Of a stretch of DNA of 64,000 nt, positions 18,822-26,610 are shown piece after piece. The position numbers and the translations under genes were made by a program. Under the pieces are notes generated by a model. It was not told where the DNA came from and ran no database searches. It saw only the letters and a program-made list of their open reading frames with translations. Source of the DNA: Cyclobacteriaceae bacterium (lineage in GTDB: Bacteria; Bacteroidota; Bacteroidia; Cytophagales; Cyclobacteriaceae). The stretch is taken from positions 736,469 to 800,468 of the forward strand of contig JAIBBC010000003.1 of the NCBI GenBank assembly GCA_019694875.1, given 5' to 3'. Position 1 is the first letter of the stretch. Every line of letters starts with the position of its first letter.

Positions 18822-20945
18822 TTAAGAAGCCTGCATTTTTAGCGGGAAAGAAACGTAGAATTCGGTGTATCCCTCGGCTGTGCTGCGAAGGTTGATTTGT
18901 CCGCCCAGTTTTTCGGTCGCGAGTTTAGAAAGGTATAGCCCGATGCCGCCCGTGCCGGAGCGTTCGGAAGCCCGCGAAAACATTTGAAATATCTTATCGG
19001 GTTTTGCTTCAGCGATCCCGATTCCGTTATCAATAACGCTTACGATCACATCGTTTTCATCCTGCAGCGCAATGCGGATGTGTACAAAAGGCTGGATGCG
19101 TTCAGAATCGTTATAGAACTTGATCGAGTTGTCGATCAGGTTTTCGAGAATTATACGGACCAGGTCTTTGTCCGACTGGAAGTTTATATTCTTATCAATG
19201 TCCCTGCGGATCTCCAGACGCTCCGGAAGACCTTTTTTGCGTTCCAACAGCAACACATCATCAACAATGCCATTAAAGTCGATATGCTCCCGACCTACGA
19301 TGGCATGATTGATTTGGTTCACGATCAGCAAACGTGTTAAAATAACATTCAATCGACCTGAAGAAACATCAAGTTTGGTAAGGTAATCAAGCGCCAGCGG
19401 GTCTTTAACATCCATGAGTGCCACGCTGCAGATACCCTTTAAGCTTGCCAGCGGCCCCCGAATATCGTGCGATGTTTTGTAGATAAAGTTGTCGAGTTCA
19501 TCGTTTACCCGAACAAGTGCTTTGTTGGCCTTGTCCAGGTCTTCATTAGCCTTCTGCAAGTCAGCTGTTTTCTCTTTTACTTTGGCATCAAGTTCACGGT
19601 TGATATTTTGCAGCCGGTGATTTTGCGTTTCAATAACTCCTTTAGCATCCGACAGAGCACTATTAACTCTGCGGGTAATTGAGTTGCTTCGATAAAGCAC
19701 AAATACAAGCAATCCTGCCAACACGGCAATAAGACCGATAGCGATATTGAGGTTCCGTTGACGGGCGAGATCTTCTTCCTTGAGTTTTATTATATTTAGA
19801 TTATCCCGCTCTTCGTAATTGGTTTGAATTCTGGAAACATTTTTAACAAGCTCCTCACCGATCAGACTATCTTTTAACGTAATATATTTGTTCTGATAAA
19901 TTGAACCGTTTTCGAAATCACGAATCTGATTGTATAACAGGTAAAACTGTTTATATGTATCCATTAAAAGTTGATTATATCCACCTTGGTGCGCTATATC
20001 CTCTGACATAAGAAGATACTTCTTTGCGTTCAAACTATCGTTCTCTTTTATGGCAATTCGTCCCAGGTATACATAGTTCTCTGCCTGAAACCGCTTGTTA
20101 CCAGACTTGATAGCAACTTTTAATGATTCACCGAAACGCCCTTTCGCTGAATCATATTTAATCTCGTTATAGCATGCAACACCAAGCCCGAATTGCCCTT
20201 CAATAATGATTTGATCATCGCAATTTTTCCCGCATTGAGCCAGACCCTTTCTGATATATTCGTTTGCCTTTTTGAAATTATGGAGGTGGACGTTGGACAG
20301 ACCGATGTTAATCAGCAATCGATCAAGATCATACGAATCATTAGTTTCATTTTTTAGCTGTAGCGACCGGTAATAATAGTCGAGCGCTTTTTCGTAATTC
20401 TTCATTCTAAAGTAGACAAAACCAATGTTATTAAGCGAAATGCTTATCTGCGATTTGTCTCCATCTTCTTCCCGTAAAATCAAAGATTGCAAATGAATAT
20501 CAAGCGCCTTGTCATACTCCGCTTGTATGGTATAGGCTAAAGCAAGGCCGTTCAAAATAATCTTGTAATCACTTCTCAAATTATTTCTTTTGGCAATTGG
20601 CGCCAGGCTCTTTAGAACATCAATTGCATCCCTATTTTCCATTCGGTTGAACAGCTGACCGATCAAGCGCCCGGATTTAACAATTTTTGAAGTATCTCCC
20701 ATCTGGTAAGCTACCTCGTTTGCACGCTTAGCAAACTTTAAAGCTTCAGAATTATTTTGCTCCTGCCCGTATTGAATTACAAGGCCAATTAGTGAGTTAT
20801 ATTTTATTGAATCAACCTCACTTTCAAGGGATGCTTTTAATGAATCAATTTTTGCATTCTGCGCAAACGAAATATTTAAGCCCAAAAGAAATACAAGCAG
20901 GACAACCTGTGCTGATTTTATGAGGAGCGTAGATATTTCGTACAC
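18822..20945 (-). CDS. Tetratricopeptide-repeat membrane sensor histidine kinase
   Basis: Orphan two-component kinase. A signal peptide or N-terminal anchor covers residues 1-29. Residues 30-390 hold about eight TPR-like repeats (for example [29 protein letters not shown]), probably periplasmic. A transmembrane helix follows at about 400-420 ([16 protein letters not shown]), then a coiled coil to about 480. The dimerisation/phosphoacceptor box has His near 493 in [11 protein letters not shown]. The ATPase domain has the N box [10 protein letters not shown] and G boxes DNGIGIAE and GTGGIGLYL. The start is GTG; no ATG exists nearby. There is no linked response regulator. Divergent to it are two tiny secreted-peptide genes. 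GC in the sensor half is visibly lower than in the kinase half. Confidence 0.9.
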   Translation of the reverse strand: MYEISTLLIKSAQVVLLVFLLGLNISFAQNAKIDSLKASLESEVDSIKYNSLIGLVIQYGQEQNNSEALKFAKRANEVAYQMGDTSKIVKSGRLIGQLFNRMENRDAIDVLKSLAPIAKRNNLRSDYKIILNGLALAYTIQAEYDKALDIHLQSLILREEDGDKSQISISLNNIGFVYFRMKNYEKALDYYYRSLQLKNETNDSYDLDRLLINIGLSNVHLHNFKKANEYIRKGLAQCGKNCDDQIIIEGQFGLGVACYNEIKYDSAKGRFGESLKVAIKSGNKRFQAENYVYLGRIAIKENDSLNAKKYLLMSEDIAHQGGYNQLLMDTYKQFYLLYNQIRDFENGSIYQNKYITLKDSLIGEELVKNVSRIQTNYEERDNLNIIKLKEEDLARQRNLNIAIGLIAVLAGLLVFVLYRSNSITRRVNSALSDAKGVIETQNHRLQNINRELDAKVKEKTADLQKANEDLDKANKALVRVNDELDNFIYKTSHDIRGPLASLKGICSVALMDVKDPLALDYLTKLDVSSGRLNVILTRLLIVNQINHAIVGREHIDFNGIVDDVLLLERKKGLPERLEIRRDIDKNINFQSDKDLVRIILENLIDNSIKFYNDSERIQPFVHIRIALQDENDVIVSVIDNGIGIAEAKPDKIFQMFSRASERSGTGGIGLYLSKLATEKLGGQINLRSTAEGYTEFYVSFPLKMQAS

Positions 20946-21047
20946 AGGTAATTAAAACAAAATGTTCACAAAAAATAAAACTAAGGGAGCCTTCATCTTT
21001 GTGCTACAATTTAAAACTAAAACATCAAAAATCTAATCCATCCAAAA

Positions 21048-21188
21048 ATGAAAAAGCTATTCTACATCGTCCTTTTTGCTCTTGTATGTGCAGGTTCTTT
21101 CACAGCTTGTACCGAAGAAGAAGTTACTCCAACAACCGAACTTGACAACGGTGGCGGTGGTGGAAGTGTTGACCCGCTTAAGCCTTAA
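21048..21188 (+). CDS. Tiny predicted lipoprotein (46 aa)
   Basis: Reads MKKLFYIVLFALVCAGSFTA, then Cys21 and an acidic tail with TEEEVTPTTE, a run of five Gly and ending SVDPLKP. The first 20 residues form a signal peptide, and Cys21 in FTAC is a plausible lipidation site, although Phe at -3 is not canonical. A CATCTTTG box (one mismatch to TAnnTTTG) lies at 20994-21001, 46 nt upstream. It is followed 25 nt later by a second tiny exported peptide gene. Below common gene-finder length limits, so easily missed. Function unknown. Confidence 0.6.
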   Translation: MKKLFYIVLFALVCAGSFTACTEEEVTPTTELDNGGGGGSVDPLKP

Positions 21189-21213
21189 TTTACAACATTA
21201 AAATATACAGTTT

Positions 21214-21372
21214 ATGAAAACTAAACTAATCGTCTTAGTGGCGCTCTGCGCTGCAGTAACATTGTCGTTCACATTTGTGTCAGCAAAAAAAGCTGAAACA
21301 AAAGAATCGCATCAAACTTCGTCAACAGGAAGTGAACCCGCGGGCGGTTTCACGTCTGAAGACAAATTCTAG
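21214..21372 (+). CDS. Tiny secreted peptide (52 aa)
   Basis: The first 24 residues (ending SFTFVSA) form a clear signal peptide. The remaining 28 or so are hydrophilic, beginning KKAETKESHQ and ending SEPAGGFTSEDKF. There is no Cys in the mature part and no known domain. It lies 25 nt after the tiny lipoprotein gene in the same orientation, so the two likely form one transcript, and both are divergent from the TPR sensor kinase. A dyad follows the stop (arms AGCATCAA/TTGATGCT, 21401-21432). A secreted signal or a stress-related peptide are both possible; neither is shown. Confidence 0.6.
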   Translation: MKTKLIVLVALCAAVTLSFTFVSAKKAETKESHQTSSTGSEPAGGFTSEDKF

Positions 21373-21922
21373 TCAAAACGACTGAATTTCAAAGCATTTA
21401 AGCATCAATCTGTCCATCAACGGGTTGATGCTATTGCGCTTTTGTACCTAGTTGTACGTTGCTTACTTATTCATGTGATCCTTTGTAGGATAACAGTGTA
21501 TTCAACCGTCTCATCACTCGTATCCAGCGGCCGATCCGTCTAACGCGGCTCAATGAACGAAGATGCACAAGAGCGCACTTACAGCTTATCTAATTCAACT
21601 CCGGAAGTTACCTCACGGCATCCGGAGCTAATAAAGTCATAAATACAGTTCACCAAACTTAACGATCGAGGCGATATGATGAACAAATGGCGGGATTGCC
21701 GGGCAGCAGAAAGCACAAGTTGTTGTGCCTGAACACCTGGGAACCGCGGACGACAAGACGATATTGAAATTTGGTAACCATCTAAAGGTTACTGCCCCTT
21801 GATAGCCAGTGTAATGCCACTACCTAAAGTGCGCATAATGGATTCTTTTTTTCAAAATTTTGCATAAATCTTACATCACTTTTTCATCCGGCCTTAAATT
21901 TTTTTCGGACCAAAAGTGACAA
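21373..21922. other. 550-bp stretch without a convincing gene, containing several small hairpins
   Basis: No reading frame with family features was found on either strand. Hairpins seen: 21415-21430 (CATCAA-CGGG-TTGATG, competing with AGCATCAA 21401-21408 for the same right arm); 21599-21627 (CTCCGGA...TCCGGAG); 21713-21728 (GCACAA-GTTG-TTGTGC); 21774-21792 (GTAACC...GGTTAC). The density suggests a possible structured RNA or degenerate sequence; nothing identifies a known RNA class. Confidence 0.5.
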
Positions 21923-21946
21923 TAAAAAAGGCGGTTTTACCCGCCT
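21923..21946 (-). terminator. Rho-independent terminator of bioB (minus strand)
   Basis: Read on the minus strand: AGGCGG/CCGCCT stem with a 6-nt loop, followed by a run of six T. It lies 33 nt after the bioB stop. Confidence 0.85.
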
Positions 21947-21979
21947 GTTAATACCGTTATACCAGAGGCAAAACCGTCT

Positions 21980-22945
21980 CTAAACCAATTGCTCCTTATG
22001 TGCTTTGCGCGGCTTCAACTGAAGCAGTTGAAACATCTCCTGATCCTGAACAACTCCCGGGTTCGGGGTTGTTAAAAGCTTATCACCAGCGAAAATACTG
22101 TTCGCGCCAGCCATAAAACATAATGCCTGCTCTTCCAATGGCATTCGAACGCGACCTGCACTGAGGCGAACCATCGCCCTGGGCATAATAATGCGCGCAG
22201 TCGCGATCATCCTTACCATTTCCCAAACCGATACTTTCTCCTGATCTTCCAGCGGGGTTCCTTCAACCGGTACCAGTGCATTTACCGGAACAGATTCCGG
22301 ATGTTCAGGTAAAGTAGCCAGCGTGTGAAGCATACCGATACGATCCTCCTCGTTCTCCCCCATACCAATGATTCCACCTGCACACACAGAAATCTTTGCC
22401 TTACGGACATTTTCTATTGTATTGAGGCGATCCTGATAATTGCGGGTTGTAATAATGTCGCTGTAGAACTCTTCGCTGGTATCGAGGTTGTGATTGTACG
22501 CATACAATCCGGCAGCCTTAAGTTTTTCCGCCTGCTCGGGTGTTAGCATCCCGAGCGTACAGCAAACTTCCATATCCAGGGCATTCACACCCTTCACCAT
22601 CTCAATTACTTTATCGAAGTCGCGATTGTCGCGCACTTCCCGCCATGCAGCGCCCATACAGAAACGTGTACTCCCGGATTCTTTCGCTTCATGCGCCTTA
22701 GCGAGCACTTCGTCAACCTCCATCAGCTTGTGGACTTTCACGTTAGTATGATAGCGGGCTGCCTGTGGACAATACGCGCAGTCTTCCGGACAACCTCCGG
22801 TTTTAACGGAAAGCAAGGTGCACACCTGCACTTCCTGTGGATCGTGATGCTCACGGTGTACGGTAGCAGCACGGTAGATAAGATCAAGCACAGGTGAATT
22901 AAAGATTTCTGAAATCTCTTCGCGGGTCCAATTATTTCTGATCAT
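21980..22945 (-). CDS. bioB: Biotin synthase
   Basis: Radical-SAM enzyme that inserts sulfur into dethiobiotin. The [4Fe-4S] motif CxxxCxxC is Cys52-Cys56-Cys59 in [12 protein letters not shown]. Other family segments are [11 protein letters not shown] (second cluster Cys), [22 protein letters not shown] and SAGRVRM (second-cluster Arg). The length of 321 residues is normal. It stands 15 nt after sppA on the same strand, an operon that is not functionally obvious. No BirA-like operator was recognised in the short gap, and no other bio genes are in the window. The biotin made is needed by AccB, encoded at 40977. Confidence 0.97.
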   Translation of the reverse strand: MIRNNWTREEISEIFNSPVLDLIYRAATVHREHHDPQEVQVCTLLSVKTGGCPEDCAYCPQAARYHTNVKVHKLMEVDEVLAKAHEAKESGSTRFCMGAAWREVRDNRDFDKVIEMVKGVNALDMEVCCTLGMLTPEQAEKLKAAGLYAYNHNLDTSEEFYSDIITTRNYQDRLNTIENVRKAKISVCAGGIIGMGENEEDRIGMLHTLATLPEHPESVPVNALVPVEGTPLEDQEKVSVWEMVRMIATARIIMPRAMVRLSAGRVRMPLEEQALCFMAGANSIFAGDKLLTTPNPGVVQDQEMFQLLQLKPRKAHKEQLV

Positions 22946-22960
22946 ACGCTTTCAGAGAAA

Positions 22961-24730
22961 TTATTGAATAACTAATTCGAATGGCATCCGTGCCTGAACA
23001 CCATTGCAGGTTTTCACTTCCTGCCAGTATTGATAGTAGATGTAGTTGCTGCCCAGTTCTTCTTTCATGGCCGACACCCGCGCATTTTCTTCGATACCCT
23101 CCATGAACTCCTGGAAGAAAGGCTTCTGTCTCGGATAAAGCCGAACCTTGTAATCATCAATGCCGGCAGCCTTCGCAGCAATTTCAATTGCATCGTTATA
23201 ACCGCCTAACACATCCACCAGTTTCTTTTCCTTTGCCTGAGTTCCCGTCCAGACACGGCCTGAGGCAACCTGCTTGATATCATCCTGCGTCATGTGTCTG
23301 CCTTCTGCCGCTTTGCGCGTAAAGGTTTCATAGATCTCTTCGGTGCGGGTTTGCCAAACATTCTTCTCGGCATCGGTAAGCGGGCGGCTTATTGTAACCA
23401 TATCTCCGTATTCACCTGTTTTCACATCATCGAATGTGATACCAAGTTTGTTATTCAACAACCCGCTTGCGTCAAACAGCACGCTGAAGATACCAATAGA
23501 ACCCGTGATCGTATGGGGCTGAGCGACAATGGTATCGCACGCCATGGCCAGGTAGTAGCCTCCTGACGCAGCATAGTCGGACATGGAAGCAATGACAGGC
23601 TTTTCCTGAGAAGCGAGGTTCACTTCGCGCCACATCATATCGGACGCAACAAAGCTTCCGCCCGGAGAATTGATTCGGATCACGATCGCTTTCACCTTAT
23701 CGTTTTCACGCGCCCTGCGGATTTCTGAAGCAAATGCCTCGCCCCCAATCACGCCTTGATCTCCCGTTCCCATCATGATTGTTCCATCAGCAACGATAAC
23801 GGCAACTTCGTTAGAGGTAACTCCCGTTGATTCGGCATAGCTTTTCCGGTATTTGTTATACTTGATAAACTTAACTTTTGCATCGTCCTTCAAGCCAAGT
23901 CTTCCTCGTAATTCATCCAAAACCTGGTCATAGTATAAAAGTGAATCAACAAGACCATGCTCAACGCTTAGCTTCGCATTGCGAACCAGCATTTTGTCTG
24001 AAATTTCTTTCAGTTTCGATTTATCCATCCCGCGCGCTTCAGAAACCCGCGTCAGCACATGATCATAAATTGAGTTAATCATTTCGGTGAGCTGGAGCTT
24101 GTTTTCGGGACTCATTTTTTCCAGCATGAATGGTTCAACGGCACTCTTAAACTGACCCACCCGGAAGATTTCAGGCTTGATCTCCAGTTTATCGAACATT
24201 TTTTTGAAGAAGGTAACTTCCACGGCCAAACCGTTGAACTCAACATCACCTTCAGGATTGAGATAAACTTTATCTGCCGCTGAAGCAAGGTAATAGGCTC
24301 CCTCTGACATCGCATCTGCATAAGCAACAACCCATTTACCGCTTTCACGGAAATCAAGTATCGATTGACGAATTTCTTCGAGTGTTGCAAAGCCCGTCAT
24401 CGGATAGGTTACGTTTAAGTAAATGCCTTCAATCTTTGGATCGCTCTTCGCATTTTTGATCGCCTGCTTCAATGGCAGTAAGCCAACATTCGCGGGTTCA
24501 GCTCCCGGAAACGGAAGACCGGCAAAAGGATTTTCAGCTTGTTGTTCTGTGATCTGCACATCCAAATCCAGGTGTAGAACCGATTTTTCGCTTACAATAA
24601 CCTGTTCTTCACTTCCACCCATGATGCCGGCAACAACCCCGGCCATAAGCATAATCAATATGAAGAAAAGCGCAATCAGCGCAACCAATGAACCCAGGCA
24701 GGAAGCCAGGAATGTTTTGAAAAAATTCAT
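22961..24730 (-). CDS. sppA: Signal peptide peptidase SppA, long (67K) type
   Basis: Membrane-bound serine protease that degrades cleaved signal peptides. The N-terminal anchor is at residues 10-35 (LASCLGSLVALIALFFILIM). The tandem ClpP-like domains are visible. The N-terminal half carries the catalytic Lys in VGQFKSAVEPF. The C-terminal half carries the nucleophilic Ser in SDYAASGGYYLAMACD, followed by GSIGIFSVLFD. The length of 589 residues matches the long SppA of E. coli (618), not the short Bacillus form. It probably heads an sppA-bioB transcript. Confidence 0.95.
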   Translation of the reverse strand: MNFFKTFLASCLGSLVALIALFFILIMLMAGVVAGIMGGSEEQVIVSEKSVLHLDLDVQITEQQAENPFAGLPFPGAEPANVGLLPLKQAIKNAKSDPKIEGIYLNVTYPMTGFATLEEIRQSILDFRESGKWVVAYADAMSEGAYYLASAADKVYLNPEGDVEFNGLAVEVTFFKKMFDKLEIKPEIFRVGQFKSAVEPFMLEKMSPENKLQLTEMINSIYDHVLTRVSEARGMDKSKLKEISDKMLVRNAKLSVEHGLVDSLLYYDQVLDELRGRLGLKDDAKVKFIKYNKYRKSYAESTGVTSNEVAVIVADGTIMMGTGDQGVIGGEAFASEIRRARENDKVKAIVIRINSPGGSFVASDMMWREVNLASQEKPVIASMSDYAASGGYYLAMACDTIVAQPHTITGSIGIFSVLFDASGLLNNKLGITFDDVKTGEYGDMVTISRPLTDAEKNVWQTRTEEIYETFTRKAAEGRHMTQDDIKQVASGRVWTGTQAKEKKLVDVLGGYNDAIEIAAKAAGIDDYKVRLYPRQKPFFQEFMEGIEENARVSAMKEELGSNYIYYQYWQEVKTCNGVQARMPFELVIQ

Positions 24731-24784
24731 ATCTAAAAAACTATTAAGCTTTAAAATTACAGAATACTAACGCGGCAAAAAACA

Positions 24785-24792
24785 TAAATTTG
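24785..24792 (+). promoter_or_regulatory. TAnnTTTG box directly before folK
   Basis: TAAATTTG is a perfect -7 consensus and ends 5 nt before the folK ATG, so initiation here would give an essentially leaderless message. No TTTG is found at the -33 position. Confidence 0.35.
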
Positions 24793-24797
24793 AGTCC

Positions 24798-25283
24798 ATG
24801 AGCCGGGTGTTTTTATTGTTGGGCAGTAACCTGGGTGACAGACTTTCGGCCCTTGAAAAAGCCCGGCACCACATCAGTCGTGATGCAGATAAAATCATTA
24901 CAGCCTCATCAATCTTTCAGACCGCTGCATGGGGCGATATACCCCAACCCGATTTTTACAACCAGGCGATTGAAATTCAACCAGTTACAGAACCTGCCGA
25001 AACGCTCCAAATTATTCTGAATATTGAGAAAAGCTTGGGCCGTGAGCGGCTCGAAAAATGGGGCAGCCGGCTGATCGATATTGACATTTTGTTGTGGGGA
25101 AACCAGCAAATCCAACAACCTGGCCTGATCGTGCCACATCCTTACCTCCACATGAGGCGATTTGCGTTGACTCCATTAGTTGAAATCGCACCAGACGTTG
25201 TACATCCGATGCTTAATAAAACAATGACTCAACTTCTTGATGAATGTGTTGATCAATTACCTGTTAAACAGGTGAACCTATAA
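24798..25283 (+). CDS. folK: 2-amino-4-hydroxy-6-hydroxymethyldihydropteridine pyrophosphokinase
   Basis: Transfers pyrophosphate from ATP to the pterin in folate synthesis. Motifs: LLLGSNLGDRL at the N-terminus, F...A...Q...NQAIEI, and the magnesium/ATP loop GRERLEKWGSRLIDIDILLWG near residue 80-100, then PHPYLHMRRFAL. 161 residues, normal. It is divergent from sppA and its end overlaps convergent fabD by 6 nt. No other folate gene is adjacent. Confidence 0.95.
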   Translation: MSRVFLLLGSNLGDRLSALEKARHHISRDADKIITASSIFQTAAWGDIPQPDFYNQAIEIQPVTEPAETLQIILNIEKSLGRERLEKWGSRLIDIDILLWGNQQIQQPGLIVPHPYLHMRRFALTPLVEIAPDVVHPMLNKTMTQLLDECVDQLPVKQVNL

Positions 25284-26150
25284 ACTCATCGCCTCTGCTT
25301 CGGGAGCAATCTTCTTGACAAGTCCTTGCAACACCTTTCCGGGACCGCATTCAACAAAAGTTTTTGCTCCGTCTTTAACCATGTTTTGTACAGATTGGGT
25401 CCAACGCACCGGTGCAGTAAGTTGAGCAATGAGATTTGTCTTGATTGTATTCACATCGGTTGACGGTAATGCATTTACATTCTGATAAACGGGGCAAACC
25501 GGTTGACCAAATTTCGTGCTCTCAATTGCGGCAGCCAGCTCTTCACGCGCAGGCTCCATCAATGGTGAATGGAACGCACCTCCCACCGGCAGCGGTAAAG
25601 CACGCTTCGCTCCCGCAGCTTTCAATTTTTCACACGCAATCTCGATTCCTTTGTTTGAACCTGAAATAACGAGTTGACCGGGGCAATTGTAGTTGGCGGC
25701 AACAACCACCTCATCGATGGAAGCACAAATATCCTCCACGACTTTATCATCCAGGCCAAGAATTGCCGCCATCGTTGACGGATTGATTTCGCAGGCGCGT
25801 TGCATCGCCAGGGCGCGCTTGTAAACCAGCTTCAGCGCATCAGCATATGCCAATGTTTTATTCGCGACCAAAGCAGAAAATTCTCCGAGCGAATGTCCGG
25901 CAACCATGTCGGGCTTAAATGTATCGTTTGATAATGCCAACGCCACGGAATGGATGAAGATAGCCGGTTGCGTAACTTTGGTTTGTTTGAGTTCATCGGC
26001 AGTACCGGTGAACATGATATCGGTTATGCGAAAGCCCAGGATGTCGTTCGCCTGATCGAGCAGCGCCTTGGCCTTCGGGTTAGATTCGTAGATATCCTTT
26101 GCCATGCCTGTGAACTGAGAGCCCTGGCCGGGAAATACATATGCCTTCAT
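25278..26150 (-). CDS. fabD: Malonyl-CoA:acyl carrier protein transacylase
   Basis: Loads malonate onto acyl carrier protein for fatty-acid chain extension. GQGSQ (residues 8-12) is the oxyanion-hole motif. The nucleophile is Ser87 in GHSLGEFSAL, the partner His sits in GGAFHSPLM near residue 190, and Gln/Arg residues are in PSTMAAILGL and the surrounding helix. The length of 290 residues is normal. Downstream of a DCC protein by 37 nt on the same strand, apart from the main fab/acc block at 39353-42958. Confidence 0.97.
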   Translation of the reverse strand: MKAYVFPGQGSQFTGMAKDIYESNPKAKALLDQANDILGFRITDIMFTGTADELKQTKVTQPAIFIHSVALALSNDTFKPDMVAGHSLGEFSALVANKTLAYADALKLVYKRALAMQRACEINPSTMAAILGLDDKVVEDICASIDEVVVAANYNCPGQLVISGSNKGIEIACEKLKAAGAKRALPLPVGGAFHSPLMEPAREELAAAIESTKFGQPVCPVYQNVNALPSTDVNTIKTNLIAQLTAPVRWTQSVQNMVKDGAKTFVECGPGKVLQGLVKKIAPEAEAMSL

Positions 26151-26187
26151 AGGTTGAGTTTTATGGGCACCAAGTTAAAAGAAAGAA

Positions 26188-26610
26188 TCAATCTTTAAAC
26201 CTTGATTTTAACTCTGGGGTCGGGATCCAGCAGGTGTCCTTTTTTCCAAAAAGTTTATAGCGATTGCGGCCGATGAGGTTATAGACACCATCACGAATAA
26301 AGCGTGGCACAATTTTGAAACCGTATAGCAGTGGCCACGCTCCTCTCAGTCCGCGTGTTATTTCAAGTGCGGCATCGCTGCGTTCAAAAAATTGGTCGCC
26401 CTGAATTAAAATGATGCTGTGAAAGGAAGACTTATCAAGGCCAAAACGTTCGAGCTGCTGCTGGCCATACCCGGATTGGAGTGAAGCAAACTTGAATTTT
26501 GCTGCAGGGTCGCGTTTAATTACAAACTGCACAGCCCCGCTGCACAAATTACATACTCCGTCAAACAAGATTACCGATTCAGGTTTGGTCAGCGTACCAG
26601 ATGTACCCAT
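26188..26610 (-). CDS. Thiol-disulfide oxidoreductase-like DCC family protein
   Basis: Small DCC-family (DUF393) protein named for the DxxCxxC motif, here DGVCNLC (Asp17, Cys20, Cys23). The hallmark FDGVCNLCSGAVQFVIKRD is followed by F.FASLQSG and the C-terminal R(Y/F)KLFGK. A thioredoxin-like redox role is proposed for the family but not established. 140 residues. Its start overlaps the end of the 973-aa T9SS cargo gene by 22 nt, so translation is probably coupled to that large gene, which is odd for a cytosolic redox protein. Confidence 0.9.
   Translation of the reverse strand: MGTSGTLTKPESVILFDGVCNLCSGAVQFVIKRDPAAKFKFASLQSGYGQQQLERFGLDKSSFHSIILIQGDQFFERSDAALEITRGLRGAWPLLYGFKIVPRFIRDGVYNLIGRNRYKLFGKKDTCWIPTPELKSRFKD

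Noticed and set aside
21500-21800. Open minus-strand frame of about 75 codons behind bioB
   Set aside because: It has no start codon of good quality, no recognisable motif, and unlikely composition.
22946-22960. BirA operator or riboswitch before bioB
   Set aside because: Only 15 nt separate sppA and bioB and no dyad is present.
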